In this document: positions 11,434 through 22,489 of the stretch, in pieces
Layout: each line of letters begins with the position of its first letter
How positions within the stretch are numbered: position 1 is the first letter of the stretch
NCBI GenBank assembly: GCA_029961685.1
Contig: JARWKL010000009.1
Coordinates: 10,135,758-10,199,757 of the forward strand
Length of the DNA stretch: 64,000 nucleotides
Direction of reading: 5' to 3'
From: Aristolochia californica
Taxonomy: Eukaryota > Streptophyta > Magnoliopsida > Piperales > Aristolochiaceae
The notes under the pieces: model-generated
The model's database searches: none
The model's input: the letters and a program-made list of their open reading frames with translations, nothing else
Told to the model about the DNA's origin: nothing
Position numbers and translations under genes: made by a program

Positions 11434-12600
11434 GTAAGTTATAGTATTTTGAATTTTTATGTTTATTTGGGATAAGTGGCAATTAAGCTCAATTTCCTAA
11501 GTTATAAAAAGATCTTGTTAATGATAATATAACCACTCTTTGTTGTGGCTATCCTTTTCAAACTTTTGTCTCTCTAGCATCAGCAGTTGGAATTCAATTT
11601 CTCTTGAAGATATTTTCAAAAAATCCCATAAATATGATAGGAACTTTCTCCCATCTTGCTATGAGGAACAAGGAGGAAAAAGTTAAGGTACAAATATTCT
11701 TAAGCTCTCACTCATTCACTGTTTTGAAAGATTACCGTCTATCTTATCTATGAGATGTGAACATGTTGTGATGGTCGTCAATGGGTAGTAAAGAACTTTC
11801 TATGTAGTGGGTTTGGCGTGTCAGGTAGCCACGTGGAGTAGTTTCAAGATTTAGGAAGGCTTTGAAGAAGCCAGTCACAGTGTGGGGCAGGTTCATTCTC
11901 ACACTTCTTTCTTCTTCTTTTTTGTTCTTAATTCATTTTTCAAAAAAAAAAATTTATCCAGTCCCTTGAACTTGGTTGTCATGAATTTGTGTAAGAACTC
12001 TTGGATTTGGCTCCAAGATTAAGGTTCATTTTAATAGAGATCATATTATATATCATGCATTCATAAAACATCCTAAAAATCACATAGGCCTATGGTGGGT
12101 ACTAAGAACCAACCTCTTGATTTGTTTCCTTGGAGTATCACTCTCATAGTTTTTCTCTTCTATCTTGTTATCTTCTCTGTTTCATAGTTTTTGCTTACAT
12201 ACTTCTTCACTCTGTTTTCTTTGGCATTGGTTGATAAAATTCTACCATTCAAAAAATAAATAAAATCTCTTGTTTGGTAAGTCATAGTATTTTAAATTTT
12301 TATGTTTATTTGGGATAAGTGGTAATTAAGCTTAGTTTCCTAAGTTATAAAAAATCTTGTTAATTATACTATAACCAATACTTTTTTTTGAAATCATTTT
12401 GATCCTTTTGTCTCTCTAGCTTAGGCAATAGAAAGTCAATATCACCTGCAGACATTTTCAAAAATCCAATTGGTTCAGGTCCCTTAGATACGACTGATAG
12501 TTTTCAACCATCTTGCTATGAGGAACAAGGAGAAAAAAGTGAAGATACAAATATTCTTAAGCTCTTACTCATTCACTGTTGTGAAAGATGATTGTCTGTC

Positions 12601-12834
12601 TTATTTATGAAACGTGAACCGTTGTGATTGTCGTCGATGGGTAGTAAAGAAATTTCTATGGAGTGGGTCAAGCGATGCAAGGTAGCCACATGGAATAGTT
12701 TTAACATTGAGGAAGCCATTGTAGAAACCCGTCACAGTGTGAGGTAGGTTCATTCTAGCACTTCCTTTTTTTCTTTTTGTCCTTAATTTTTTTTTCAAAG
12801 TAAGATTATCTAGACCCTCGAACTTGGTTGTCAT
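12601..12834 (-). other. Repeat-borne open reading frame, copy 2 (77 aa)
   Basis: Minus-strand frame of an array unit, starting MTTKFEGLDNLTLKKKLRTK and including GYLASLDPLHRNFFTTHRR. It aligns over its length with the frames at 4003-4212 and 13285-13545. Differences are mostly single residues. No known domain is recognised; the protein is basic and small. Confidence 0.35.
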
Positions 12835-13284
12835 GAATTTTTAAGAGGTTTTAGATTTGGCCCAAGATTAAGGTTCGTTTTGATAGAGATCAAGATCTTA
12901 TATATGATGCATTCATGCAACATCCTAAAAACAACCTAGGGCTATGGTGGGGACTAAGAACCAACATCCTGATTTGTTTTCTTGATCATCAGTCTCTTAC
13001 TTTTTCTCTTCTATCTTGTTATCATCTTTGTTTCATAGTTTTTGCTTACTGGCTTGTTTAATTTATTTTCTTTTGCATTAGTTGATAAAATTCTACCATT
13101 CAAATAAATAAATAAAATCTTTTGTCTCTCTTGCATGAGCAATAGGAAGTCAATTTCACTTGAAGATATTTTCAAAAAATCTGATTGGTTCAGGTCTCGT
13201 AGATTCGCTAGACAATTTTCTACCATCTTGCTATGAGAAATAGGGAGAAAAAAAGTTAAGGCACAAATATTCTTAAGCTCTCAC

Positions 13285-13545
13285 TCATTCAATGTTGTGA
13301 AAGATATGTCTTATCTTCAAGACGTGAACCTGTTGTGATATTCGTCGATGGGTAGTAAAGAACTTTCTATGGAGTAGGTTGGGCGATGCAAGGTAGCCAC
13401 GTGGAGTAGTTTCAGGATTAAGGAAGCCATTGAAGAAGCCTGTCACAGAGTGGGGCAGGTTCTTTCTCGCACTTCTTTGTTTTCTTTTTGTTCTTAATTT
13501 TTTTTTCAAAGAAAGATTATCCAGTCCTTCGAATTTGGTTATCAT
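13285..13545 (-). other. Repeat-borne open reading frame, copy 3 (86 aa)
   Basis: Minus-strand frame starting MITKFEGLDNLSLKKKLRTK and containing GFLNPETTPRGYLASPNLL, the longest open copy. The equivalent frame near 14340 has lost its ATG (ATA) and has an in-frame TGA, so not all units keep it open. Confidence 0.35.
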
Positions 13546-16427
13546 GAATTTGTGTTAAATTCTTGAATTTGGATTGATGATTAAGGTTGAATTAAATAAC
13601 GATCAAGATCTTGTATATGTTACCTTCATACAACTTCCTAAGAACAATCTTGGGCTGTGGAGGGGACTAAGAACACACCATTTTGATGTGTTTCCTTGAG
13701 TTTCACTCTCTTAGTGTTTCTCTTCTATCCTGTTATCTTCTATGTTCCTTAGTTTTTGCTTAAAAAACTTGTTTACTCTATTTTCTTTGCAATTGGATGA
13801 TAAAATTTCTCTATTCGAAAAATAAATAAAATCTCTTAGTCTGTAAGTTATAGTATTTTTAATTTTTATAATGATTTGCAATAAGTAGCTAATAAGCTCA
13901 GTTTCCTAAGTTATAAATTTTTTTTGTTAATTATATTATAACCAATCTTTATTTTGGCTATCGTTTTCGGCCTTTTGTCTCTTCGGCATCGGCAATAGGA
14001 AGTCAATTTCACCTAAAGACGATTGGTTCAGGTCTTGGAGATACGCTAGACAGTTTTCTACCATCTAGTTACGAGGAATGGTTAAGGCAAAAATATTCTT
14101 ATGCTCTTACTCATTCAATGTTGTGAAAGATAAAAATTTGTCTTATCTACAAGATGTGATCATGTTGTGATTATCGTCGATGAGTAGTAAAGAAATTTCT
14201 ATGGAGTGAATCGGGCGATGCAAAGTTGCAATGTGGAATAGTTTCAGGATTGAGGAAGGCATTGAGGAAACCCGTCACAGAGTGGGGTAGGTTGATTCTC
14301 GCACTTCCTACTTTTCATTTTGTTCTTAATTTATTTTTCAGAGAAAGATTGTCCAATCCCTCAAACTTGGTTGTTATGAATTTGTGCAAGAAGTCTTGGA
14401 TTTGACTCCATGATTAAGGTTCATTTTAATAGAAATCAAGATCTTATATATGTTGCTTTCATTAAACATCCTAAGAACAACCTAGGGACTAAGAACCAAC
14501 CTCCTAATGTGTTTCTTTGAGTATCACTCACTTAGTTTTTCTCTTCTATCTTGTTATCTTTTTTGTTCCATGGGTTTTTGCTTAAGGCTTGTTTACTCTG
14601 TTTTCTTTGGCATTGGTTGATAAAATTCTACCATTCAAAAAATATTAAAATCTCTTGGTTGGAAAGTTATAATATTCTGAATTTTTATGTTTATTTGGGA
14701 TAAGTGGAAATTAAGCTCAGTTTCCTAAGTTATAAAAATATCTTGTCAATTATACTATAACACTCTTTATTATGGCAATCATTGTCAGCCTTTTGTCTAT
14801 CTAGCATCTGCAATAGGAAGTCAATTTCACCTAAAGATAATTTCATAAAATCCAATTGTTTCATGTCTTGTAGATACGCCAGACACTTTTCTACCATCTT
14901 TCTATGAGTAAGTGTGATTATTCATAGGTTGTCACTCATTCAATGTTGTGAAAGATAACTATCTGTCTTATCTAAAAGACATTAACCTGTTGTGATTGTC
15001 ATCGATGGGTAGTTAAGAACTTTCTATAGAGTGGATTAGACGATGTGGAGTAGTTTCAAGATTAAGATAGGCATTGAAGAAGCTCGTCACAGAGTGGGTC
15101 AGGTTCATTCTCGCACTTCTTTAAATTTTTGTATTCTTAATTTGTTCTTCAAAGAAAGATTGTCCAGTCCTTTGAAGGTTATCATGAATTTGTGTAAAAT
15201 TCTTGAATTTGGATTGATGATTAAGGTTGGTTTAAATAATGATCAAGATCTTGTATATGTTTCCTTCATACAACTTCCTAAGAACAACCTTGGGCTGTGG
15301 AGGGGACTAAGAACACACTCTTTTGATGTGTTTCCTTGAGTTGCACTCTCTTAGTGTTTCTCTTCTATCCTGTTATCTTCAATGTTCCATAGCTTTTGCT
15401 TAAATGTTTGTTTAACTCTATATTATTTGGTGTTGGTTGATAAAATTTGTCCATTAAAAAACTACATAAAATCTCATAGTTTGTAAGTTATAGTATTTTG
15501 AATTTTTATATTGATTTGAGATAAGTGGCAATTAACCTCAGTTTCCTACGTTATAAAATGATTTTGTTAATTGTACTATAACCACTCTTTATTATGGCTA
15601 TCATTTTCCCCCTTTTCTCTCTTCGGCATTGGCAATAGGAAGTCAATTTCACCTGAAGACATTTTACCATCTTGTTATGAGGAATGGCGAGAAAAAAAGT
15701 TAAGGCACAAATATTCTTAGGCTCTCACTCATTGAATATTGTGAAAGATAACTGTTTGTCTTATCTACAAGATGTGAACTTGTTGTGATTGTCATAAATG
15801 GATAGTAAAGAACTTTCTATGGAGTAGGTTGGGCGATGCAAGGTTGCCACATGGAATAGTTTCATGATTGAGAAAGTCATTGAAGAAACCCGTCATAGAG
15901 TGGGATAGGTTGAATCTCGCACTTCCTACTTTTTATTTTGTCCTTAATTTTTTTTTCAAAGAAAGATTATCCATTCCCTCGAACTTGGTTGTCATGAATT
16001 TGTGCAAAAAGTCTTGGATTTGACTCCAAGATTAATGTTCGTTTTAATAGAGATCAAGATCTTATATATGTTGCTATCATACAACATCCTAAGAAGAACC
16101 TAGGGCTATGGTGGGGACTAAGAACCAATCTCCTGATGTGTTTCGTTGAGTATCACTCTCTTAGTTTTTCTCTTCTATCTTGTTATCTTCTATGTTTCAT
16201 AGTTATTGCTTAAATGCTTCTTTACTTTATTTTCTTTGGCATTTGTTGATTTAGGATAAGTGGCAACTATGCACAATTTCTTAAGTTGTAAAAAGATCTT
16301 GTTAATTATACCATAACCACTCTTTTAAATGGCTATCTTTTTCAGCCTTTTGTCTCTCTAGCATCGACAATAGGAAGTAAATTTCACTTGAAGACATTTT
16401 CAAAAACTACAATTGGTTTCCTTGTAG

Positions 16428-16823
16428 TGTTAAGTTGTGGAGCCTAATCATTGCCCTATCTCCTTAAGGGTAGTGTTAAGTTGTGGAGCCTAATCAATGC
16501 CCTAATTGATGCCCTATTTCACACTTGTAATCTGGTTGCCCTAATCTATTTGGGGGTGCCGCTGTTAGGATCATTCACAATCGAGAAAGATCTTGAGTTG
16601 CAGCCCAAGAGAGGTTAGAGAAATACACCTGTAAGTATGTATAATTTCTCTTGTAAACTATTTCATCTTCATAGTGGATTACTAAAATAGTGGAAGGCAG
16701 AACGTAGTCTCACCTTGAGGCGAACCTGTATAAATCTTATTTTATTTCCGTGCTTTCTTTTTTCTTTCTTTTGCATTTATTATTATCTCTCATTAGTTTG
16801 GAGAGGGTGTCAAATTCCTAACA
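16428..16823 (+). repeat. 5' LTR of CopC (~396 bp)
   Basis: Starts TGTTAAGTTGTGGAGCC and ends CCTAACA, 2 bp before the primer site. The first 46 bp are present twice in tandem (from 16424 and from 16470). The 3' LTR at 31505-31658 has the segment once. Confidence 0.75.
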
Positions 16824-16825
16824 AG

Positions 16826-16837
16826 TGGGATCAAAGC
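16826..16837 (+). other. Primer-binding site of CopC (degenerate)
   Basis: TGGGATCAAAGC, two changes from the initiator-Met site TGGTATCAGAGC, 2 bp after the LTR end. Confidence 0.7.
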
Positions 16838-16858
16838 TTTAGTTCGTGATTAAGAACA

Positions 16859-17516
16859 ATGGCTGGTAGAGAAGGATCGACACTTGGAATCAACAAGTTT
16901 GATGGTATCGATTTTGCATTCTAGAGGATTCAGATCGAAGACTCTCTATACAGTAAAAAACTGCACTCACCACTTCTAGATAACCAGAGGTATGAAAGAT
17001 GGTGAGTGGAATCTCCTTGGTAGACAGGTGTCAGGAGTAGTTCGGCTAACATTGTTGAAGAATGTCACTCATAACGTGGCGTCAGAGAAAACCACAATGG
17101 GGATGATGAAAATTCTATCAGATATGTATGAGAAGCCTTCCATAAATAATAAGGTACATCTCATGAAAAAACTCTTCAATTTAAAGATGACAAAAAATAC
17201 ATTGGTGGCAACGCATTTGAATGAATTTAGCACAAATGCCAATCAATTGACATCGTTTCAGATTTAATTTGATGATTTGGTTCATGCTTTAATTCTTTTG
17301 GCGTCTTTGACAAATTATTGGGAACCTATGAGGGTTGCGGTTAGCAACTCAATAGGAAATGGGAAGTTGATCTTTAATGATGTTCGGGACACCATTCTCG
17401 TAGAGGAAGTTTGTAGAAAGGACTCTAGAGAATTGTCAACATCTAATTTTTCCCTAAATGTTGATACAAGGGGTAGGAACTTCGAGAGGAATTCCAACAA
17501 GGACAATGGTAGAGGG
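16859..17516 (+). pseudogene. Copia gag, N-terminal part (CopC)
   Basis: Gag of CopC starting at the ATG at 16859 (MAGREGSTLGINKFDG). It has a TAG near 16923 and a frame break before the open piece at 16992-17267. That piece and 17277-17522 hold the UBN2-type gag core (EWNLLGRQVSGVVRLTL, NNKVHLMKKLFNLKM, ILVEEVCRKDSRE). The sequence stops at the LarD insertion inside the basic Asn/Arg-rich region before the zinc knuckle and continues at 21150. Confidence 0.8.
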
Positions 17517-17858
17517 TGTTAGAAGATGGGCCCAAACCCACACGACCAAGGAAGACCCACATATCCAAGTGTGTTGGAAGATGAGCCCAAGCCCATAAGA
17601 TATGGACCCACCAAGATCATACGAGCTGGTGGGACCCACCATGATCATGTGAGGTGACATTATGATTCTTACACAATAAGAAGTCTTAAAAGAATAAGTC
17701 TTACAGAGCCTCAATTATTATGGAAGGAGGTCTCATAGTAAAGTTTCAATTTAAAGGTGTTTTAGTCATGTTAGTCTTTTATTTATATTGGGTTATTTAA
17801 TTATGCTAGGAATTATCTTTAAGTGTTAGTGTTTGGGTGTAATTGAGTTTCTCCTTAT
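17517..17858 (+). repeat. Truncated 5' LTR of LarD
   Basis: Starts TGTTAGAAGATGGGCCC and follows the 3' LTR at 20747-21149 until about TGGGTGTAATTGAG, then diverges. The last ~60-100 bp and the primer site are missing. Confidence 0.75.
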
Positions 17859-18415
17859 GAAAATAGACTTAAATAAATTTCATCTAAGTATAAATTCTCT
17901 TCATAAAATATACTTCTATTGAGATATATAATTTGATAGATTTCGGTCTCTGCCGAACTAAGTACTCTTTCCTTTTTTTCTATCATGATCATTGACTCCT
18001 CCAAGATCAATATCTTCATATAAAAAACTCAGATCAAGAATTGGTTGAATAGGTAAGAAAATAGACTTACAAATATTTCTTTTGATATATAACTCTCTAT
18101 ATAAAGTCTTGTTTTTATAGCATAAAATACCTAAGAAGTTGAAGCTTTCTATTGCTGCACAAACCTCTTTTGCAATCTGACCTTTCCTACTTCAAATATT
18201 GATTTCTCTTTGTAGATAACTCCGATTGGAAAAAAATTCTTTTTCCTTGGAAATTATACTCGAATATATTTCTGTCAATATATAATTTACAATATCAAAA
18301 ACTCAGTATAGTGGTGAAAATATAAAGAAAATAATGGGTATACGGACTAAAGAAAAAGATAAATACCAAACTAAACTACTAGAGATAATAAATCAGAAAA
18401 GATCACATTACCTCT
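17859..18415 (-). other. Minus-strand leader sequence inside LarD
   Basis: AT-rich sequence with no coding potential that I can support. It ends at a minus-strand primer site. Its right part (about 18250-18415) is repeated at 18903-19092, which shows that it is a 5' leader present twice. Confidence 0.5.
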
Positions 18416-18427
18416 GCTCTGATACTA
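18416..18427 (-). other. Minus-strand primer-binding site inside LarD
   Basis: The plus strand reads GCTCTGATACTA, one change from the complement of TGGTATCAGAGC, directly before an LTR start at 18428. A second, poorer copy (GATTTGATACCA) is at 19093-19104. Confidence 0.7.
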
Positions 18428-18902
18428 TGTTGAATTTATGGAAAAGAGAAATACTTCATTGACTTATTGTAATCAGAGTACATGAACCTCTATTTATAAT
18501 AGAGGAAGGTAGTAGAGTCCAATTACAATTAACTACCTTAGTCCCAATTACACCCAAACTCTAACACTTAAAGATAAGTCCTAACATAATTAAATAACCC
18601 AATATAAATAGAAGACTAACATGACTAATACACCTTTAAAATGAAACTCTTCTGTGAGACCTCCTTTCAATAATAATTGTGGCTCTATAAGACTTTTTCT
18701 TATGTAAGACTTCTTATTGTGTAAGACTCATAATGCCACCTCAGTGATCATGGTGGATCCCACCAACTTGTGTGATCATGGTGGGTTCATATCTTATAGG
18801 CTTGGGCCTATATACCAACTCACTTGGATATATGGGTCTTCCTTGGTTGTGTGGGCTTGGGCCCATCTTCCAACACACTTGGATATGTAGGCCTTCCTTG
18901 GT
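18428..18902 (-). repeat. LTR of the LarD family in reverse orientation
   Basis: The reverse complement matches the 403-bp LTR at 20747-21149. The LTR-start segment (TGTTGGAAGATGGG plus about 40 bp) appears more than once at its right end, and the outermost copy is truncated. Confidence 0.75.
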
Positions 18903-20640
18903 CATAAGGCGAATATCTTTTTGTCAATATATAATTTGCAATATGAAAAGTTTAGTATAAAGGTGAAAACATAAAGCAAATAACAGGTATAGGGACCAAA
19001 AAAAGATAAATACGGACCTAAACTAGTAGAGATAATAAATCAGAAAAAATCACATTACCTCTATGGGTTGACTGAGTCAATTCATAGAACCTGATTTGAT
19101 ACCATGTTGGTATCCTGTTGCATTGAAAAATCCTGTTTATTATCAATCTAATCTATATTTAAGGATATATTCGCATTGGAAGAATCAAAGGTCATGTTGG
19201 TATCCTGTTGCATTGGAAAATTCGAATATAAGCTAAATTATTTTATGTGTCCTTATTACTTTTAAAGACTTTCATTATTTACCAATTATCTACTGCTATA
19301 CTACTGTAAATTTGGTACATGTTATTTGCGCATTGGCCCATTTACGCTGCTGCTATTGTGTCTCTTTGACTGAGATATTATTATGAAAGAAGGACTTCTC
19401 GATTGCTATCTATTGTCAACATTGGTTATCCTGATGAAGATTTGACTAAAAAACATTGTTTCCCCATAATCTTATCTTCCTTTGATTCCCATTATCATGT
19501 TATTATTATTGTTATTACTACATCTATGTTATTTGGTTCAAGCTAGGATCAATACCCTTACCTCCCAGCTTGAGGGAGAGAAGTAGAAGAAGAAGTACAA
19601 GAAAGAGGTATTTTATAAGTTGTGGTAATTTTAATGTGACAAAATATTCAAGAAAAGGGGGAGCACAAAGATGAAGCTTTTTCATCTAAGAAGAAATTTT
19701 TGCAGCAAAGAAAATTGAAGACCAGGAATCCTAAATTGAAATAATAATTGTGGTAATTATTGATGATACCTGAGTCGGCTTGACTCGATTCTATTTCTTA
19801 GGCTGGATTATTATTTTGAGGTATTCACAACATATTCCTTGGCCAACATGTTATTTGGTGCAGATACTCGCATTGGATTATTTCATGGATCTTTGTACAA
19901 GGATTTTAATTATTTTGATTCGTGTTATATGGGCCCAGGGCCATTTCAGCTGCATTTGTGTCTCTTTGGATGAAACATTATTATTGAAGAAGTGGTGGCC
20001 TCATCATCCTATCTTTATCTTTACAGATTACCCATTAGTTATTTGGCAGCTTCTTTCCTACCATCCTTTATTTGACTCTCAAATACATCTTTGGTCCAAC
20101 CTTTTGTGTGTTGCTTTGGTTGGGAGTTTAAATCCACCATGTATATGGGTGTTTTAAGTCCATTGAGACTTATATATATATAGATATAAATATACCCGTG
20201 GGTCTTTTATCACCATCTTGAGAATGACAGGCATTACCCACTTATTACGTCTTTTATCACCGTCTTGTGAATGACAGGCATTTACCACCCATTTCTACTT
20301 GTGAGAGTCAGTGCTCGGGTTGGGACAGTGATGGAGGAGCTTATTACTACATATATGTTACCCCCCCTTAATTGGTATTTATTACTCCTACCACTTGAGA
20401 GTCATTGTCTTGTGGAGGGACACGGAGGTGGAGGAGTTCTACTACACTTCTGAGCACTACATACAGATCTACTACCTACGATAGATAGGAGTGCCACTTC
20501 TTGAGAATGATAGGAGTGTGCCCTGCATCCAGCATGGGTTATGACTGGACTATGAAGCGATGTCATACGGCTTGAAGTGATTTTACTCTCACTTATCTTA
20601 TTCCAACTAGGCCTCATGGAAGAGACCACCAGCGTGAGGG
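18903..20640. other. Interior of LarD, no recognisable gene
   Basis: 18903-19092 repeats the minus-strand leader. The rest is AT-rich with two diverged copies of a ~150-bp segment (TTGTGTCTCTTTG at about 19358 and 19959) and a direct repeat around ATGACAGGCATT (20225-20235 and 20271-20283). The plus-strand open frame at 19780-20157 (125 aa, hydrophobic) overlaps the diverged repeat and has no domain that I recognise. Confidence 0.5.
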
Positions 20641-20734
20641 GGAGTGTTTATATGGAGGATTTCTATTTTATACGAGAAGATCCTATTCATCATTTACAGC
20701 AAGCTGGAAGTTCATGATGTTCTCTCACCCCCAG

Positions 20735-20746
20735 CTTGACGGGGAG
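20735..20746 (+). other. Polypurine tract of LarD
   Basis: TTGACGGGGAG before the LTR start at 20747. The preceding CTCTCACCCCCAGC is also found before the CopG 3' LTR (31968-31982), showing relationship between the two families. Confidence 0.65.
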
Positions 20747-21149
20747 TGTTGAAAGATGGGTCCAAGCCCATACGACCAAGGAAGACCAACATATCCAAGT
20801 GTGTTGGAAGATGGGCCTAAACCCATAAGATATGGACCCACCATGATCACGTGAGGTGGTATTATGAGTCTTACATAAGAAGAAGTCTTATAGAGCCACA
20901 ATTATTATGGAAGGAGGTCTCACAGAAGAGTTTCAGTTTAAAGGTGTTTTAGTTATGTTAGTCTTCTATTTATATTGGGTTATTTAGTTATGCTAGGATT
21001 TATCTTTAAGTGTTAGAGTTTGGGTGTAATTGGGAAAAAATAGTTTAATTGTAATTGTACTCTACTACCTTCCTCTATTATAAGTAGAGGTTCATGTACT
21101 CTGATTACAATAAGTCAATGAAGTATTTCTCTTCTCCATAAATTTAACA
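20747..21149 (+). repeat. 3' LTR of LarD (403 bp)
   Basis: TGTTGAAAGATGGG to AAATTTAACA, followed by the GAGGG duplication. The first ~55 bp are tandemly duplicated within the LTR; the second copy starts TGTTGGAAGATGGGCC near 20802. Confidence 0.85.
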
Positions 21150-21608
21150 GAGGGAAGTCAAGGAATGAAAGAAGCAAGTTCAAATTCGAAAGGAATGTGG
21201 AGTGCTGGAATTGTGGCAAGTCTAGTAACATAAAGAAGAGCTGCATAACACTGAAGAAGGATGAAAAGAAAAATGATGCTACAAATGCGGTGACTGAAGA
21301 AGTACAAGATGTTTTACTCTTGTCAATTGATAACCCTATTGACTCTTGGGTGTTAGATTCAATTTCACACCATTGCGGACCATGAGATCATGGAGAATTA
21401 TGTTGTTGGAGATCATGGGAAGGTGTATTTTGCTGATGAAGAACCTTTGGATATTTTTGGTATTGGTAATGTCAATTTGAGGATGTCAAATGGGTCAGTG
21501 TGGAAAATTCACAAGGTGAGAGATGTACCAAAATTGATGTGTAATCTGATCTCAGTAGGGCAGCTTGATGATGAAGGTCATAATGTGACTTTTAATAGTG
21601 CTACCTGA
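21150..21608 (+). pseudogene. Copia gag C-terminus and protease (CopC)
   Basis: Continuation of CopC after LarD. The zinc knuckle reads CWNCGKSSNIKKSC, with Asn where the family His should be, so zinc binding is probably lost. The protease segment reads DSWVLDSISHHCGP; the family sequence is WVLDSGAS, so the Gly-Ala of the active site is gone, and a TGA follows at about 21384. A second frame (21390-21608) continues with protease C-terminal sequence (NGSVWKIHKVRDVPKL, then MCNLISVGQLDDEGHNV). Confidence 0.8.
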
Positions 21609-21626
21609 AAAGTCAATAAGGGAGCC

Positions 21627-22365
21627 ATGGTTGTTGCACAAGGAGTTAAAACTGGAACTCTTTACATCACTTCTAGTTGTAGAGACACGGTTGTAGTTGT
21701 TGATGCTGTTATTGATTCTGATTTGGGGCATTATAGGTTCAGTGAGAAGGGAATGAAAGTGCTTCAGTCCAAAGGGAAGATAGCAGGGTTGAAAACTGTA
21801 AACAACAATTTGTGTGAAGGCTGTATTTTTGGCAAGCAGAAAAGGGTTAAATTTTCTAAGGATGGAAAGGAGCAAAAGACAACAAAGTTGGAGTTGGTTC
21901 ACACAGATGTGTGGGGGGCTTCAATTTTTATCTCCCTTGGTGGTCCTAACTACTATATGACATTTATTGATGATACAAGCAGAAAGGTCTGGGTTAATTT
22001 CCTGAAAAAAATATGATGTTTTTGATACCTTCAAGAGATGGAGGGCAATGGTTGAGAATGAGACAGATTTGAAGGTGAAGTGTTCGCTAAGATAATGGGG
22101 GAGAATACATAGATGATGATTTCAAGCGATACTGTGTTGGTAATGGAATCAAGATGAAGAATACCATTCCTAGAAAACCTCAACAGAATGGTGTGGTTGA
22201 GAGGTTGAGCAAAACTTTGAACAAGCATGCTAAGAGCATGAGATTACATGCGGGATTGCCAAAGATGTTCTTGTCTGAGGCTATTAGCACTGTTGCCCAT
22301 TTGATCAACAGAGGTCCCTCAACACCATTGGATTGCAAAATACAAGAAGAGGTCTAGGAGTAGCA
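21627..22365 (+). pseudogene. Copia GAG-pre-integrase and integrase, N-terminal part (CopC)
   Basis: Contains the pre-integrase segment (GMKVLQSKGKIAGLK, then LCEGCIFGKQKRVKF), the first catalytic Asp region (LELVHTDVWGASIF), and, after a frameshift near 22010-22150, the region with the catalytic Glu (PQQNGVVERLSKTLNKHAKS). The Ser-Asp-Asn-Gly-Gly-Glu-Tyr block with the second Asp is out of frame and damaged near 22090. The reading stops at CKIQEEV, where TrimE is inserted; the family continues with SGKxVNLSFLK, found at 29445. Confidence 0.8.
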
Positions 22366-22459
22366 TGTTAAGGAATAAATATGTTGAGTTTATTAGTTGG
22401 GAAAGAGGTTTCCTAAGATGGCTAGTCATTTTGGGATAGACCTTGGACCCAACTTCACA
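22366..22459 (+). repeat. 5' LTR of TrimE (94 bp)
   Basis: TGTTAAGGAATA to CAACTTCACA, sharing GGTTTCCTAAGATGGCTA and CCTTGGACCCAACTTCACA with 29325-29442. It lacks about 24 bp present in the other copy. Confidence 0.8.
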
Positions 22460-22471
22460 TGGTATCAGAGC
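22460..22471 (+). other. Primer-binding site of TrimE
   Basis: TGGTATCAGAGC, a perfect initiator-Met-type site, directly after the LTR. Confidence 0.9.
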
Positions 22472-22489
22472 TAGGTTCTTACATGTGGT

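Larger units (their letters stand above)
11434..16427. repeat. Tandem array of ~0.8-kb units, right segment
   Basis: Continuation of the array cut by AthB. The GATCAAGATCTTATA-type marker recurs near 12036, 12887, 13598, 14431, 15238 and 16050, spacings of about 0.71-0.85 kb. With the left segment at least nine units are visible. The array ends at 16427, where CopC inserted. Orientation is the same in all units. Confidence 0.9.
17517..21149 (+). mobile_element. LarD: non-coding LTR element inserted in CopC gag
   Basis: A 3.6-kb insertion flanked by exact 5-bp duplications GAGGG (17512-17516 and 21150-21154). It has LTR sequence of one family at both ends: a truncated 5' copy at 17517-17858 and a full 403-bp 3' copy at 20747-21149 preceded by a polypurine tract. 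No gag or pol motif is visible inside. Part of the interior (17859-19104) is leader and LTR of the same family in the opposite orientation, suggesting rearrangement or a nested related element. It resembles a large retrotransposon derivative without genes. Confidence 0.7.

Noticed and set aside
19780..20157. 125-aa open frame inside LarD
   Set aside because: Low-complexity hydrophobic translation overlapping a diverged duplicated segment; nothing recognisable.
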